A stretch of 64,000 nucleotides of DNA, taken from positions 189,873 through 253,872 of the forward strand of contig JAKUCV010006825.1 in NCBI GenBank assembly GCA_028386065.3, given 5' to 3'. Positions 33,313 to 44,613 of this stretch are shown here, piece by piece; the first letter of the stretch is position 1, and the number at the start of each line of letters is the position of its first letter. The translations under genes and the position numbers were made by a program. Source of the stretch: Turnera subulata. Taxonomy: Eukaryota; Streptophyta; Magnoliopsida; Malpighiales; Passifloraceae. The notes beneath the pieces are model-generated. The model worked only from the letters and a program-made list of their open reading frames with translations, had not been told where the DNA came from and made no database searches.

Positions 33313-33660
33313 CTGCTTCCTTTTTTAGAACGTGAATGAACTGTACAACCTGTGAACGTTCAATAATGCAGCTTGTCTGCATTATGGAGCGAGTCTGGTC
33401 CGGACCAGGAAATAACTGATACCCCCTTAGTTATTTTCCGGTGTGATTTTTCTGAGGATTCCGGGACCCGAAAAATATCAACTTTGGTCCGTAAAATCCA
33501 CGGAAAAATTACGAGCGCAGGAAAAGACTCGATTACGAAAAACGAAGCTCGATTTACCTTGAATTAATTACCCAAGATTAATTCTTTTCGTAAATCACTG
33601 TATAAAGACTTTTACAGTCCCGGTAAAAATCTAAATTTTTACCCGGGCTGTTACAATCCA

Positions 33661-34073
33661 TGTGTCTTTATGGGCTCCGCATGTTACCGACCCCGGGTTT
33701 TTCACCTAACCGTCCCGAAATTTGTTGGATACCGAAATGAAAGCTGACCCGATTTTGATTATTTATTTAATCATTTTTCTTTCTTTTAATCATATTTTAT
33801 TTTTAACAATATTAAAAATGAGTAAAACTTAATTTCTAAAAATTTTACTTGGTTTTAAATAAATACACCTTATTATGCTGGATTTATTATTTTTAAAATT
33901 TTATTTTTTTCATATACTAATTTCTAAAAATTCCTATTTAAACTCTCCCACCGGTCTAAGTTTGTAAAAACTACCTAAATTTTTTTAATAATAATAATAA
34001 ATAAAGAACGAGATCAAATCTCAAATGTAAAAAAATTAGAAAATAAATATCTATTATTATACTTTAATTCTTA
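33661..34073. other. AT-rich spacer, no gene seen
   Basis: Between the gypsy solo LTR and the long-TIR element. It may include decayed interior of the TIR element hit at 23545. Nothing coding is seen. Confidence 0.5.
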
Positions 34074-34493
34074 AGGGTTTTTGGGTTTTTTGGCCCCCAT
34101 GTTTAGTGGTTTGGCCAATTTGGTACCCCGACATTTTTTTTTGGCCGGGCATAGACCCCAATATTGCATGGGCAGGCCAAACGTAGACCCTGGTCCGGCA
34201 CGGTTTCGGTTCGGTATGGGAAGAATTTGGGGCTTTGAGTGAAGTGGGCCCCACTAAGCCACCTGTGTCCGACGTGGCATGAAACGGTGTCGTTTTCTCA
34301 CTTAAAACGACGTCGTTTTACTACAGTAACACGCGCAAATACCCGGGCAGCCTCCACGTCAGCAGGTGCCTGACCAGGGGTATACGTTTGGCCTGCCCAT
34401 ACATTCTCGGGATATATGTCCGGCCAAAAAAAATGTCGGGGTACCAAATTGGCCAAACCACTAAACACGGGGGCCCAAAAAACCCAAAAACCC
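34074..34493. mobile_element. Long-TIR foldback element, complete (about 420 bp)
   Basis: The left arm 34074-34198 (AGGGTTTTTGGG, then GTTTAGTGGTTTGGCCAATT) is the reverse complement of the right arm, about 34368-34493. The arms together form most of the element. The centre includes AAAACGACGTCGTTTT at about 34307. No coding capacity. No clean target duplication could be read, so the superfamily is open (Mutator-like by TIR length). Confidence 0.85.
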
Positions 34494-34710
34494 CTTTTAT
34501 TTATTTGCCTACATAAAAATATTCATAGATCCGCCACTAATCCGAATGAATGCCAACCATCCGTACAAATTCTCGAGGGTTGTTTCTATTTATTTGCCTA
34601 CACAAAAATAATCTTGGATCCGCTACTGATCCGAAATGAATGCCAACAATCCGTACAAATTCTCGAGGGTTGTCTCTATGCCTCGGTACTCCGCAAACAA
34701 GCCTCTTGTT
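34494..34710. repeat. Two tandem copies of a roughly 90-bp unit
   Basis: TTTATTTGCCTACA...CCGTACAAATTCTCGAGGGTTG occurs twice in a row (about 34498-34587 and 34588-34677) with a few differences. Function unknown. Confidence 0.8.
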
Positions 34711-34846
34711 AGAAATGCATGTAGTTCAGAAAATTCCCATTGGGAGACTCACCCACCATACCCAGGTGTGCGATCCGGGTCGAACCAGATTAGTCGGAGC
34801 AAAGCTCCGAATACCGAATGGGAAACAAAAAGAAATGCATGTAGTT
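34711..34846 (+). mobile_element. SINE fragment with 16-bp target duplication
   Basis: A 104-bp insert (34727-34830) is flanked by AGAAATGCATGTAGTT at 34711-34726 and 34831-34846. It contains a B-box-like GGGTCGAACC followed by AGATTAGTCGG, as in plant Au-like SINEs, and ends in an A-rich CAAAA stretch. The equivalent position near globulin B lacks it, so it arrived after the duplication or at its edge. It is short and probably 5'-truncated. Confidence 0.75.
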
Positions 34847-35416
34847 GTCTATGTGTCAACTGCATTAAGGATGGCAATCCTGCAGAGCAAGAGTTGTTTG
34901 TGCTTGTGCTTATTGGCTCTATCCTGTGTGCTTCAATAATTAACTAGTGTTCCTGATTTCGAAAATAGCAAACATCGGTTATATCGGAAATAATACAAAG
35001 CATCAAAAATTCTTTAAGAGTTCAGAAGTTCTTTTGTTTTTCTAGTTCCGAAGTTCTTTCCGAGCTAAAATGTATGTAGTATTTTGCCAGGTTAAGAAAA
35101 TTGAATTCAACAGAAATAATTAATCAAGAACAAGTACATACTCCGCCCCACGTCATAATCTCACTGTAGTTGAATGTCCTGTGATTAGAAAAACTAATGC
35201 TATCTCCAATCCATGATAGAGTGAACTAAGTGCAGTTTACGAGCTAAATACATCGTAGTAGAAAGGAATTGCCTGTGACGAATCATAAAGGTAACTCTCT
35301 AACTGACATCGACAAAGGCTCCCGCAATACTCATCTTTTTCTGGTAATCTGCCCGCCACGAAACTACGACTAAAGGTATTACGTGTGAGTTGGTTAGAAC
35401 TAAAGATTAACTATTG

Positions 35417-35485
35417 CATGCAGATACACCAAAAAGGACTTACAAATCCAATTCGCCACATCCTAACTTTTTTCACCTATAAATA
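35417..35485 (+). promoter_or_regulatory. Globulin C promoter: RY element and TATA box
   Basis: CATGCA at 35417-35422 and TATAAATA at 35478-35485, 70 bp before the ATG at 35555. The arrangement is as in gene B. Confidence 0.75.
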
Positions 35486-35554
35486 CGACACACCTCAGTA
35501 GCCATCTTCATCACAGTACAGTGAAGCCTACCTTTCCATAACAGCTAGAAAACC

Positions 35555-37356
35555 ATGGCCTCCCCCACTATGCTTTGTGTAACTTTGGGCCTTCTTGTTC
35601 TAGTCCAGAGCTGCTTTGCTCAACTAGAGCAAATGCCAAGACAGCAATTCCGCCCAGAGAGGCAACGGGAAATGCGCTCCCAACAGAACGAGTGCCAGCT
35701 CGAGAGGATCACTGCCCAAGAGCCTTCCCGCAGATTTGAATCGGAGGCCGGTTTCACCGAGATTTTCAACGAAAATGATGAACAGTTCCGGTGTGCTGGT
35801 GTTGCAGTACTCCGCCACACCATCCAACAGCGAGGGCTACTGTTGCCATCATACTCTAATACACCTAAACTCGTTTACGTGGAGCAAGGTATGAGATGAT
35901 TGATGCCACATTTTGCACAAACAAACTATGTTGTAGGAGTATCCTAATTAAATGCTATATATCTATATGCAGGTAGGGGTTTTCATGGAGCTGCATTCCC
36001 TGGTTGTCCTGAGACATTTCAGTCGTCAAGATCACAGGCTGCAGGAGAGCAACATCGGGGATTTAGCAGGGATGAGCACCAGAAGGTTCGTCAGATCAGA
36101 GAGGGCGATGTGGTGGCCTTGCCTGCTGGTGTGGCTGATTGGTTCTATAATGAAGGCAATACCCCTCTTGTTCTTGTCCAATTCCTTGATACAGGCAACG
36201 CAGCCAACCAGCTCGATCAGGACTTCAGGGTAAGAATTTATTATAAGAACCGTCACAAAGTCTTTCCTGTAATGTACTAATTTATTACAAATTATAGAAA
36301 CATCCGTAAATTCATTATTCTCATCACTCTTTGTCATTTCAGAAATTCTTCCTGGCTGGAAACCCACAAAGAGAATTCCAAAGTCAAAGAGGGCAATTCG
36401 AGAGAGAAGGAGGTCGATCCTTGAGACGCCAAACTCCCGGGGGACCTCAACAGACATACCGCAACGTCTTCAGTGGCTTCGACGAACAATTTCTGGCAGA
36501 GGCATTCAACATTGACACCCAACTAGCCAGTAGGTTGAGGAACGAAGACGACAGGAGAGGTATCATCGTCCGCGCCGAGCATGAACTACGGTTCGTCGGC
36601 CCACAATTCAGCCGGGAAGAATCAGAGGCGCTAGAGCGAGAAGAATCCGAAAGGGAAAGAGGCAGCCGTGGAGGCAGATTCATGAATGGCTTCGAAGAAA
36701 CTTTCTGCTCGGCCAGGCTTAGACACAACATGAACGACCCTTCAGGAGCCGACCTCTTCAACCCACGTGCCGGACGCCTCAAAACCGTCAACAGCTTCGA
36801 CCTCCCCATCCTCCGGTTCCTCCAGTTTAGCGCCAAGAAAGTTTTCCTCTACAGGGTATAGTAGTAATAATAAAATAGTAATATTAAATCATAAAACCTT
36901 TTCTATCTTAACATATATCTTATATATGTTTTCCAGTATAATACAGAATTCTTTGGTTTCTTGACATGTAACCAGAATGCAATGATGACACCAAACTGGA
37001 ACAAGAACGCCCACAGCATATGCTACGTTACTAGGGGAAGCGGTCGTGTTCAGATTGTTTCAGACAATGGACAAACGGTGTTCGACCAAGAGGTGAGGCA
37101 GGGTCAGGTTTTCACTGTACCACAGAACTTCGCGGTGGTGAAGAGGGCAGGCGACGAGGGATTCGAGTACTTCTCCTTCAAGACTAACGACCATGCAGAG
37201 ATTAACCAGCTTGCAGGGCGTGTGTCTGTCTTCAGGGCAATTCCTGAAGAAGTGCTTTCAAATGCCTTCCAGATCTCCAGAGAGGAAGCCAGGAGGCTTA
37301 AGTTCAATAGGGAGGAAGTCACTTTGTTTAGCCCATCTCAATTTGGAAGAGTGTGA
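35555..37356 (+). CDS. 11S (legumin-type) globulin seed storage protein, gene C
   Basis: Exons 35555-35888, 35973-36229, 36343-36855 and 36976-37356 total 1485 nt (494 residues), all with GT-AG junctions in frame. The signal peptide is residues 1-23 ([20 protein letters not shown]). It shares with gene B the acidic-chain cysteine pair ([12 protein letters not shown]), the inter-chain pair (GCPETF, EETFC), the Asn312-Gly313 processing site and the C-terminus SPSQFGRV. Differences from B are small indels near the start, in exon 2 and in the Glu/Arg-rich stretch, plus scattered substitutions. It is a vacuolar nitrogen store. AATAAA lies at 37415-37420. It is intact and likely expressed, and it is the tandem duplicate of gene B despite 21 kb of intervening mobile DNA. 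Confidence 0.97.
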
Positions 37357-37420
37357 AATTTGCTTTGTAAATTTTGGATAAGAATCATGCGGCTATGTAT
37401 GTTATCAAGGTATAAATAAA

Positions 37421-38449
37421 GCCTTACCAGGCGTGAGTATCTCCTTTGTAATAAAATATAATTTCCTTCCTCCTTCTCCTATCTATTATATATATTTAAA
37501 GATGTATCCTCACCAAGTTTTGACACATCTCACACATAAGATTTTTGGAGTCATAGTTTATTGCCATGTGGAGGCTCTAGGGTCTTTTTTTATTGCCATG
37601 TGAAGGTTGTATGTGTAGTTTGATTGGCCATAATGACAAACATAATTATCCAAAGTAACCTGATTTTAATTATACTCTTTTAAAAAGAATTCCCAATTAA
37701 ATTGTTCAAAAAAATTCACTTTATCAGTAGGTGATAAACCAAAATGGTAATAAGTATATGCTTATCATAAAAACTAATAAAGATATTTATTTGATTGGTA
37801 AAGCTTCATATTATCCTTTTAAAAAAAACAATCCTGATAAGAATTATAGTCTTATCAGATAAGCTATTAAATTGTTATCACTAAAACTGATAAGATTTTT
37901 CTTAAGGTGAACAGTAATTAAAGTTTACAGGTAAAAGAACAAACTCAAAACAGAAAACAAAAATAGGTTAACAAACATAATAAATTTTTTTATTTTATAA
38001 TATACAACATATATCATATAGTTCGTTTTTTTTTGAACATAATGGAATTATAGGCTTTTTTCTTCTTTCTACTAAACTCATAAGAATTAAACTATTATTT
38101 TCTAATAAGATTTTTGTTATCATTTTTTTCTTTATTTGATTTTTATTTATTCTCACAGAACTAATATAAATACTGGTGTAGACACTGTGATACAGCTTAC
38201 TTTGTGTCACTGTACCTGTGATACAGTTTCTATATCATTCATCCTCTCTTATCCTTCCTTAGTTTTTATATCATTCATCCTCTCTTATTCCTCTTTTGTT
38301 TTGTTTGATTTTTGTCACTGTATCTGTGTGTGATACTATTTCTATTTCATTCATCCTCTCTTATTCCTTCTTTATTTTGTTTGTACTTGCAGTAGGTACG
38401 AAAATTATTATAGTATTAACAGTTATTTTGTTTCTCTAAATTAAGCATT
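37421..38449. other. AT-rich 3' flank of globulin C with short repeats
   Basis: No gene seen. At 38225-38370 the phrase ATTCATCCTCTCTTAT recurs three times together with GTCACTGTA, a degenerate local repeat. Confidence 0.6.
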
Positions 38450-38715
38450 CTGTTTGAAACGCCCCGACCCGTATTTACCGAACACAGTAAACACGAGCCG
38501 GAACTGTGACAACCCAACCAAATAAACCCAAGCATACAGTGTATACAATAGAAATCCGGGCTTAACAGCCCATACTAAAAACAGTAATAACAACTCAACT
38601 GGCCCAATGGCCCAATAAAAGTAAAAACATGCACAGCGGAAGACTTATGAAACTCACATAAACACTGTATGCGACAGAAGCAAACTATAGATCCGAGCCC
38701 TGTCCAAGGGATAAC

Positions 38716-39092
38716 TGTCACGCCCCGCCATGGGCATGACCGGCCAGGTGCCAAGAGCACCAGCGGGCGCGCCATTGGCACCCTCAGGCCTAGCCTTATC
38801 ACGGGCAGAAGTTAGCCCGACAGAAACACGCAACACAGCTCAATGTTAATATGAAGTACAAAGGTGAGAATACTTATATATATACATGTTCAGCCACTCA
38901 AACTCTGCACCAAGTTACAAAATCCTGGCTACAACCAAGGGACACCATCTATTCATCACAAGCTCTTTTATTTCACATAAATAGTTTAAAGCCAAGCTAG
39001 CTGTATACCCATCATCTATTGATTCTGGTCGCTCGAACCTTCCCACACCGGTCTATTGGTCTCTCCCTGACCTGAAAAGAAAGGGGTGGAAA

Positions 39093-39126
<34 letters not shown>

Positions 39127-40574
39127 GAGTCCACAGCTCAGCAAGAGAATGTGCATACAAGCGATGAAATGCTTAATGCATGCAATGCTCAACAAAAGCA
39201 CCATATCACCGTGATCGGCACACGGGTAAGCCATGGATCGAGCTAAGGGCCTACTTGCAAGGCTTGGTAGCCCTCTGCCCACAATGACTCCTTAACCCAC
39301 AGCCCCACATACAAGGCTAACCGAATGAGTCATGGAAGTGCTCATGACTTGCTACCAACCCTCACACAGCGCCCAATAGCTCAACTCCAACCATGTTTGC
39401 CAATTCCACATTGGCCCTTTCCATTAGTTTGCCAACTCCACGTTGGCCCTTTCCATATGAGATGCATATGCAATTGATGGGTGCAAATGAATATGAATGC
39501 ACATGCACTGCCCCACCTTGGGCATTCCATAAACCAACATTCATAAAGCCACAACCATCACAGGATTTCCAATACCAACAATAGGGCCTCCTCCCAGCAC
39601 ACACACACAAGCATCCAACACAAGCATACACACTACTTACACAATCCTAGGCCTCTTTTGGCCTATCCTCTTCCTTTCCCAAACCTTGGTCACCAGCACC
39701 TGTTCAACACACATTTATACACAGAAAGTTAGTTTGACAAGCTCAAACAAACCTTAGGGTGCAATACATAAAATCTAGAGAGACACCCTGCCCACTGGCG
39801 CACCAAACGTGCACCAATTGGCACACCAGTTAGCTAACCAGAACCAATTGCCCTTTCTGGAACTAATTGGCACCATCTATACACCTATGACACATTAGTG
39901 CGCCATCAACCCAACCAAGCAACCCACAGAATCAATTGGCTAACTTTAGGGCCAATTCCCAGCAGCAGGGGCCAATTGGCCAACAACTGAGCCAATTGCG
40001 CACCCCACCCAAACCAATCCATCAATATACCTTGATAAAACCTGGTGACCAGCAGAGAACATGTTTGTGCTCTTAACTCAATCAATTGGCGCACTATATA
40101 ACCAATTAGCTCACTAGGCAGACCAATTAGCACCAGAAATGCAAAGTTAACCAACCCAAGCTTACCCTCTCTTCTCTTATGTGCAGGAACTTCAGAGAAC
40201 TTGTAAAATACTGAGTTTCTTCCCCCTTCAGAGCAGATCACGAATTTGGGCAGAAAGGGGTGGCTGAGGTGCTTGCTTAGCTACTTAAGGGCTTAAGCAA
40301 GTAGCTTAGTCAGCAGCCACTTGCACCCCTCCTTTAGCCCAGCAACTACCACCTGTCCAGTCTCCTTTCCACCTCCTGCTCCCTTTTCTTATCCATTCAC
40401 TTAAGCCTCACATTAAATTCTTAACCCCTCATTAGCCTTACTAATTGGGTGCTTAGCACTTAATTAACGACTATTAGGAACACCCACCTTAATTAGTGCA
40501 CCACTTTCAGAATTTTTTTGCTCACATTCACATCAAGTAAACATTATGCAAGTCAGCAAGTACGGGTTATCACA
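38716..40574 (-). repeat. 3' LTR of the nested gypsy element
   Basis: TGTCACGCCCC on the plus strand to GGGTTATCACA. It contains 33 consecutive G at 39093-39125 (13 in the other LTR). CCAATTGGC-type motifs recur at 39800-40130. Confidence 0.95.
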
Positions 40575-42912
40575 GCATCCCCCCTTTATTAAAATTCGTC
40601 CCGAATTTACCTGGAAACAAATGAGGGTATTTGTCCATCATTTCCCGTTCTGGCTCCCATGTCGTCTCCTTCCCTGAGGCATCTTCCCAAACAATTTTCA
40701 CCGAAGCCACTTCTTTGTTACGTAGCCTGCGAACTTGTCTATCGATGACCTCGATAGACTGTGCTTTGTAGGTCATTTCCTCCCCTAACTGAACTTCCTG
40801 TAGTGCCAAAACATGTGATGGGTCCGGTAGGTATTTCCACAGCATAGATACATGGAATACTGGGTGAAACTGTGATAGATTTGGTGGCAATGCTAATCGA
40901 TATGCCACCGGGCCAACTCTCTCAAGTATCTCAAAGGGGCCGATATATCTGGGACTTAATTTTCCTTTCTTCCCAAACCGCATAATTCTCTTTGTGGGTG
41001 ACACCTTTAAGAAAACCATATCCCCAACTGAAAATTCTAAGTCCCGCCTCCTATTGTCTGCGTAAGATTTCTGTCTACTTTGGGCGGTAGCCAGATTCTC
41101 ACGGGCAATTTTCACCTTTTCGGTTGTCAATTCGACAATTTCAGGACCGAGCAACTTTTTTACACCTACTTCATTCCAACAAACCGGCGTACGGCATCTC
41201 CGCCCATACAATGCTTCGTATGGTGCCATACCAATGCTAGATTGGTAACTATTGTTGTAAGCAAATTCCACTAATGGAAGGTACCTATTCCAACTGTCCC
41301 CGTAACTCAGCACACAAGCCCGCAGCATATCCTCCAATGTTTGTATCACTCGCTCACTTTGGCCATCAGTCTGCGGGTGGAAGGCCGTACTTAAGTCTAA
41401 CTGTGTCCCCATCGCTTCCTGGAAGCTACGCCAAAACCTGGATGTAAATTGGGATCCCCGATCAGAAACTATCGAAATTGGTACTCCATGTAACCTTACA
41501 ATATCATCAACAAAAATCTGTGCCAATTTTGCAAAGTTATAGGTGCTCTTAACCGGTAAGAAATGTGCAGACTTGGTCAGCCTGTCTACCACCACCCAAA
41601 TAGCATCAAATCCCCCAGCAACCTTAGGTAATCCACTAATAAAATCCATGGCGATCCTTTCCCATTTCCACTCTGGGATAGGTAGAGGTTGAAGTAACCC
41701 GGGTACCTTTTGGTGCTCTCCTTTTACCTGTTGGCAAATGAGGCACTTAGCCACATACTCAGCCACATCCCGTTTCATGTTATTCCACCAATAATGTTGT
41801 TTAAGATCATGGTACATTTTGGTGGATCCCGGGTGCATAGTGTACCTGGTCTGATGCGCTTCATCCATGAGTCTGTTACGGAGGTTCTCAATGTTGGGGA
41901 CATACATCCTTGTGCCAAATCTCAAGATGCCATCATCAGTGACACTGAACCCCATCAATTCACCTCGAGTCACCCTTTCCTTCCATACTTTTGTTTCTGG
42001 ATCGTCATTCTGTGCCTTAGTGATTTCATCATTTAAGGTAGATCGTACTTGATAGTGAGCTAACAGTGAGCCTGTCTCAGTAACAACACAATGTAGCCCT
42101 TGGTCCAATAATGCTTGCCACGCCTCAATAGCAGGCCTTCTGACCACAGTAAGGTGCGCTAAACTCCCAACCGACTTCCGGCTTAATGCATCAGCAACTA
42201 CGTTAGCTTTCCCGGGATGGTATTTAATAGCGCAATCATAATCCTTTAGCAACTCAATCCATCTTCGCTGCCTCAAGTTTAGATCCCTTTGCTCCTGAAT
42301 ATACTTTAAACTTTTGTGATCCGTGTAAATTTCACACGGCTCACCATAAAGATAGTGCCTCCAGATTTTTAGAGCAAAAACTACTGCAGCCATTTCAAGA
42401 TCATGCACTGGGTAATTTTCCTCATTCTTCTTATGCTTCCGGGATGCATAGGCAATTACTCTACCTCCTTGCATCAGAACACAACCTAACCCAACTCATG
42501 ATGCATCACAATACACCGTAAACATTTCTCCTTCCTTAGGTAGTGCAAGTATCGGTACTGTTGTTAACCTGTGCTTCAACTCCTGGAAGCATTCTTCACA
42601 CTCTTCTGTCCATAGAAATGGGATTTTCTTTCGGGTCAATGCAGACAAGGGAGCAGCAACACACGAAAAACCCAACACAAATCGCCGATAATAACCAGCC
42701 AACCCGAGAAAACTCCGTACCTCCGTCACATTACTTGGCCTTGGCCAATTCACAACTGCTTTAATTTTCTGGGGGTCCACTTCAATGCCATCCTTTGAAA
42801 CCACATGCCCCAAAAATGATACTCTTTCCAACCAAAATTCACATTTAGAGAATTTGGCAAATAACTTTTCTTTCCGGCAAAACCTGCAACACCATGCGCA
42901 AGTGCATCTCAT
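40570..42912 (-). pseudogene. Gypsy pol: RT end, RNase H, integrase and chromodomain
   Basis: Frames 42912-42496 and 42474-40570 are in the same frame, split only by a TGA ([14 protein letters not shown]) in RNase H. In order: RT thumb ([20 protein letters not shown]), RNase H ([34 protein letters not shown]), integrase zinc finger ([18 protein letters not shown]), and catalytic core with [22 protein letters not shown] and [16 protein letters not shown] (D, D, E present). A C-terminal chromodomain follows ([20 protein letters not shown], then [13 protein letters not shown]), which would direct integration to chromatin. Apart from the stop it is well preserved. Confidence 0.92.
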
Positions 42913-43311
42913 GTTCCTCTCTGCTCCTTGAATATACTAATATGTCATCAATGAAGACAATCACGAACTTATCAAGGAATGGCCTAAAAACTCGATGCAT
43001 CATGTCCATGAATGCTGCTGGGGCGTTGGTTAAGCCAAACGACATTACCAAAAATTCGTAGTGACCATAACGGGTCTTGAATGCCGTTTTGGGCACATCC
43101 TCCGTCTTGATTTTCAGTTGGTGGTACCCTGACCTCAAGTCAATCTTTGAGAAATATCTGGCACCCTGTAACTGATCAAATAGGTCATCAATTCGGGGCA
43201 ATGGGTATTTGTTTCGAACTGTCAACTTATTAAGTTGCCGATAATCAATGCAAAGTCTCATTGAACCATCTTTCTTTTTAACAAACAGTACCGGTGCTCC
43301 CCATGGGGACA
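42845..43311 (-). pseudogene. Gypsy reverse transcriptase core (partial, at gap)
   Basis: Reads [53 protein letters not shown], then [14 protein letters not shown] with the FIDD catalytic box. A frameshift near 42890 separates it from the RT end. The N-terminal part and protease lie in the assembly gap. Confidence 0.9.
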
Positions 43312-44028
43312 NNNNNNNNNNNNNNNNNNNNNNNNNNNNNNNNNNNNNNNNNNNNNNNNNNNNNNNNNNNNNNNNNNNNNNNNNNNNNNNNNNNNNNNNN
43401 NNNNNNNNNNNNNNNNNNNNNNNNNNNNNNNNNNNNNNNNNNNNNNNNNNNNNNNNNNNNNNNNNNNNNNNNNNNNNNNNNNNNNNNNNNNNNNNNNNNN
43501 NNNNNNNNNNNNNNNNNNNNNNNNNNNNNNNNNNNNNNNNNNNNNNNNNNNNNNNNNNNNNNNNNNNNNNNNNNNNNNNNNNNNNNNNNNNNNNNNNNNN
43601 NNNNNNNNNNNNNNNNNNNNNNNNNNNNNNNNNNNNNNNNNNNNNNNNNNNNNNNNNNNNNNNNNNNNNNNNNNNNNNNNNNNNNNNNNNNNNNNNNNNN
43701 NNNNNNNNNNNNNNNNNNNNNNNNNNNNNNNNNNNNNNNNNNNNNNNNNNNNNNNNNNNNNNNNNNNNNNNNNNNNNNNNNNNNNNNNNNNNNNNNNNNN
43801 NNNNNNNNNNNNNNNNNNNNNNNNNNNNNNNNNNNNNNNNNNNNNNNNNNNNNNNNNNNNNNNNNNNNNNNNNNNNNNNNNNNNNNNNNNNNNNNNNNNN
43901 NNNNNNNNNNNNNNNNNNNNNNNNNNNNNNNNNNNNNNNNNNNNNNNNNNNNNNNNNNNNNNNNNNNNNNNNNNNNNNNNNNNNNNNNNNNNNNNNNNNN
44001 NNNNNNNNNNNNNNNNNNNNNNNNNNNN
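43312..44028. other. Assembly gap (717 N)
   Basis: Unknown bases inside the gypsy element, covering the end of gag, protease and start of RT. The distance normally spanned by those parts is longer than 717 bp, so the gap length may be nominal or the element internally deleted. Frames crossing the gap are not evidence of coding. Confidence 1.
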
Positions 44029-44613
44029 GAATCATACTCACCCACAGACATATCTCCTTGCTTCAGGGACTCAAACTCATAGGCTTTCTGATCTTTAACA
44101 CTTTCGGGTAAAAACCGATCAAGAAACATGTCAGAGAATTCAGCCCATGTCCACGGTGCAGCTCCCGACATCCTTTCCCTCCTCTTCGATTCGTACCAGT
44201 TATTGGCATCCTCTCCCTTTAACCGAAAGGCAGCAAGAGCCACTGCCCAGTGATCAGTGCACCCCATTACTTCACAACATTTCCACACTTCATCCAAGAA
44301 TCACTGTGGATCTTCATGTTCAGCCCTAGAAAATGTTGGTGGGTCTAGCTTTACAAATGTGACAAGAGCAGCTTCCCCACTATGATCCTGTTGAACCATC
44401 TCTTGCCTTCTTTGTCTATCAGCAGCTACCATTTCAGTTAAAGTCTCAACTGCCTTACCAACACCAAGCAAACCAGCTTTCAACACTTCTAAGGTCGGGT
44501 CCTGCCTTTGTGAGGCTTCAGACTGCCAACTTTCACTAGAAGGGTCCTCCTCAGCCACTACATGGGCATAGTCTTCATCAACCTTCTCTCGTGCCTCCCC
44601 AACAGACTGCTCA
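44029..44613 (-). pseudogene. Gypsy gag, central part
   Basis: Contains the retrotransposon gag signature (WAVALAAFRLKGEDANNWYE, then MFLDRFLPESVKDQKAYEF, ending MSVGEYD at the gap). Upstream on the minus strand it reads KAGLLGVGKAVETLTEMVAA and FVKLDPPTFSRAEHEDPQ, followed by a TGA. Its N-terminus lies beyond the solo LTR at 44619-47651. Confidence 0.85.

Larger units (their letters stand above)
23540..33660 (-). mobile_element. Gypsy-type solo LTR (minus), later split by another element
   Basis: The minus LTR starts TGTAACAGCCCGGGTAAAA at 33655 and ends GGGGCGCTTCA at 23545. It is flanked by ATCCG (23540-23544) and ATCCA (33656-33660), a target duplication with one mismatch. Its own sequence is 23545-24992 and about 32613-33655. 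The part between belongs to a plus-oriented relative. No internal region in minus orientation exists, hence a solo LTR. Confidence 0.8.
34845..37440 (+). repeat. Duplicated segment 2 (globulin C and its promoter)
   Basis: Direct repeat of about 10980-13600, with the same upstream landmarks (GTGTGCTTCAATAATTAAC near 34925), promoter, four exons and 3' end. Introns have diverged more than exons. Confidence 0.9.

Noticed and set aside
32993..33335. Long open frames rich in Phe/Ser at 32865-33335 and 50964-51314
   Set aside because: They are caused by T/C-only sequence inside gypsy LTRs. No conserved domain, and different between the two LTR copies.
43248..44297. Very long ORFs crossing 43312-44028
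   Set aside because: Frames run through an assembly gap of N and cannot be taken as coding. Only the flanking gag and RT motifs were used.
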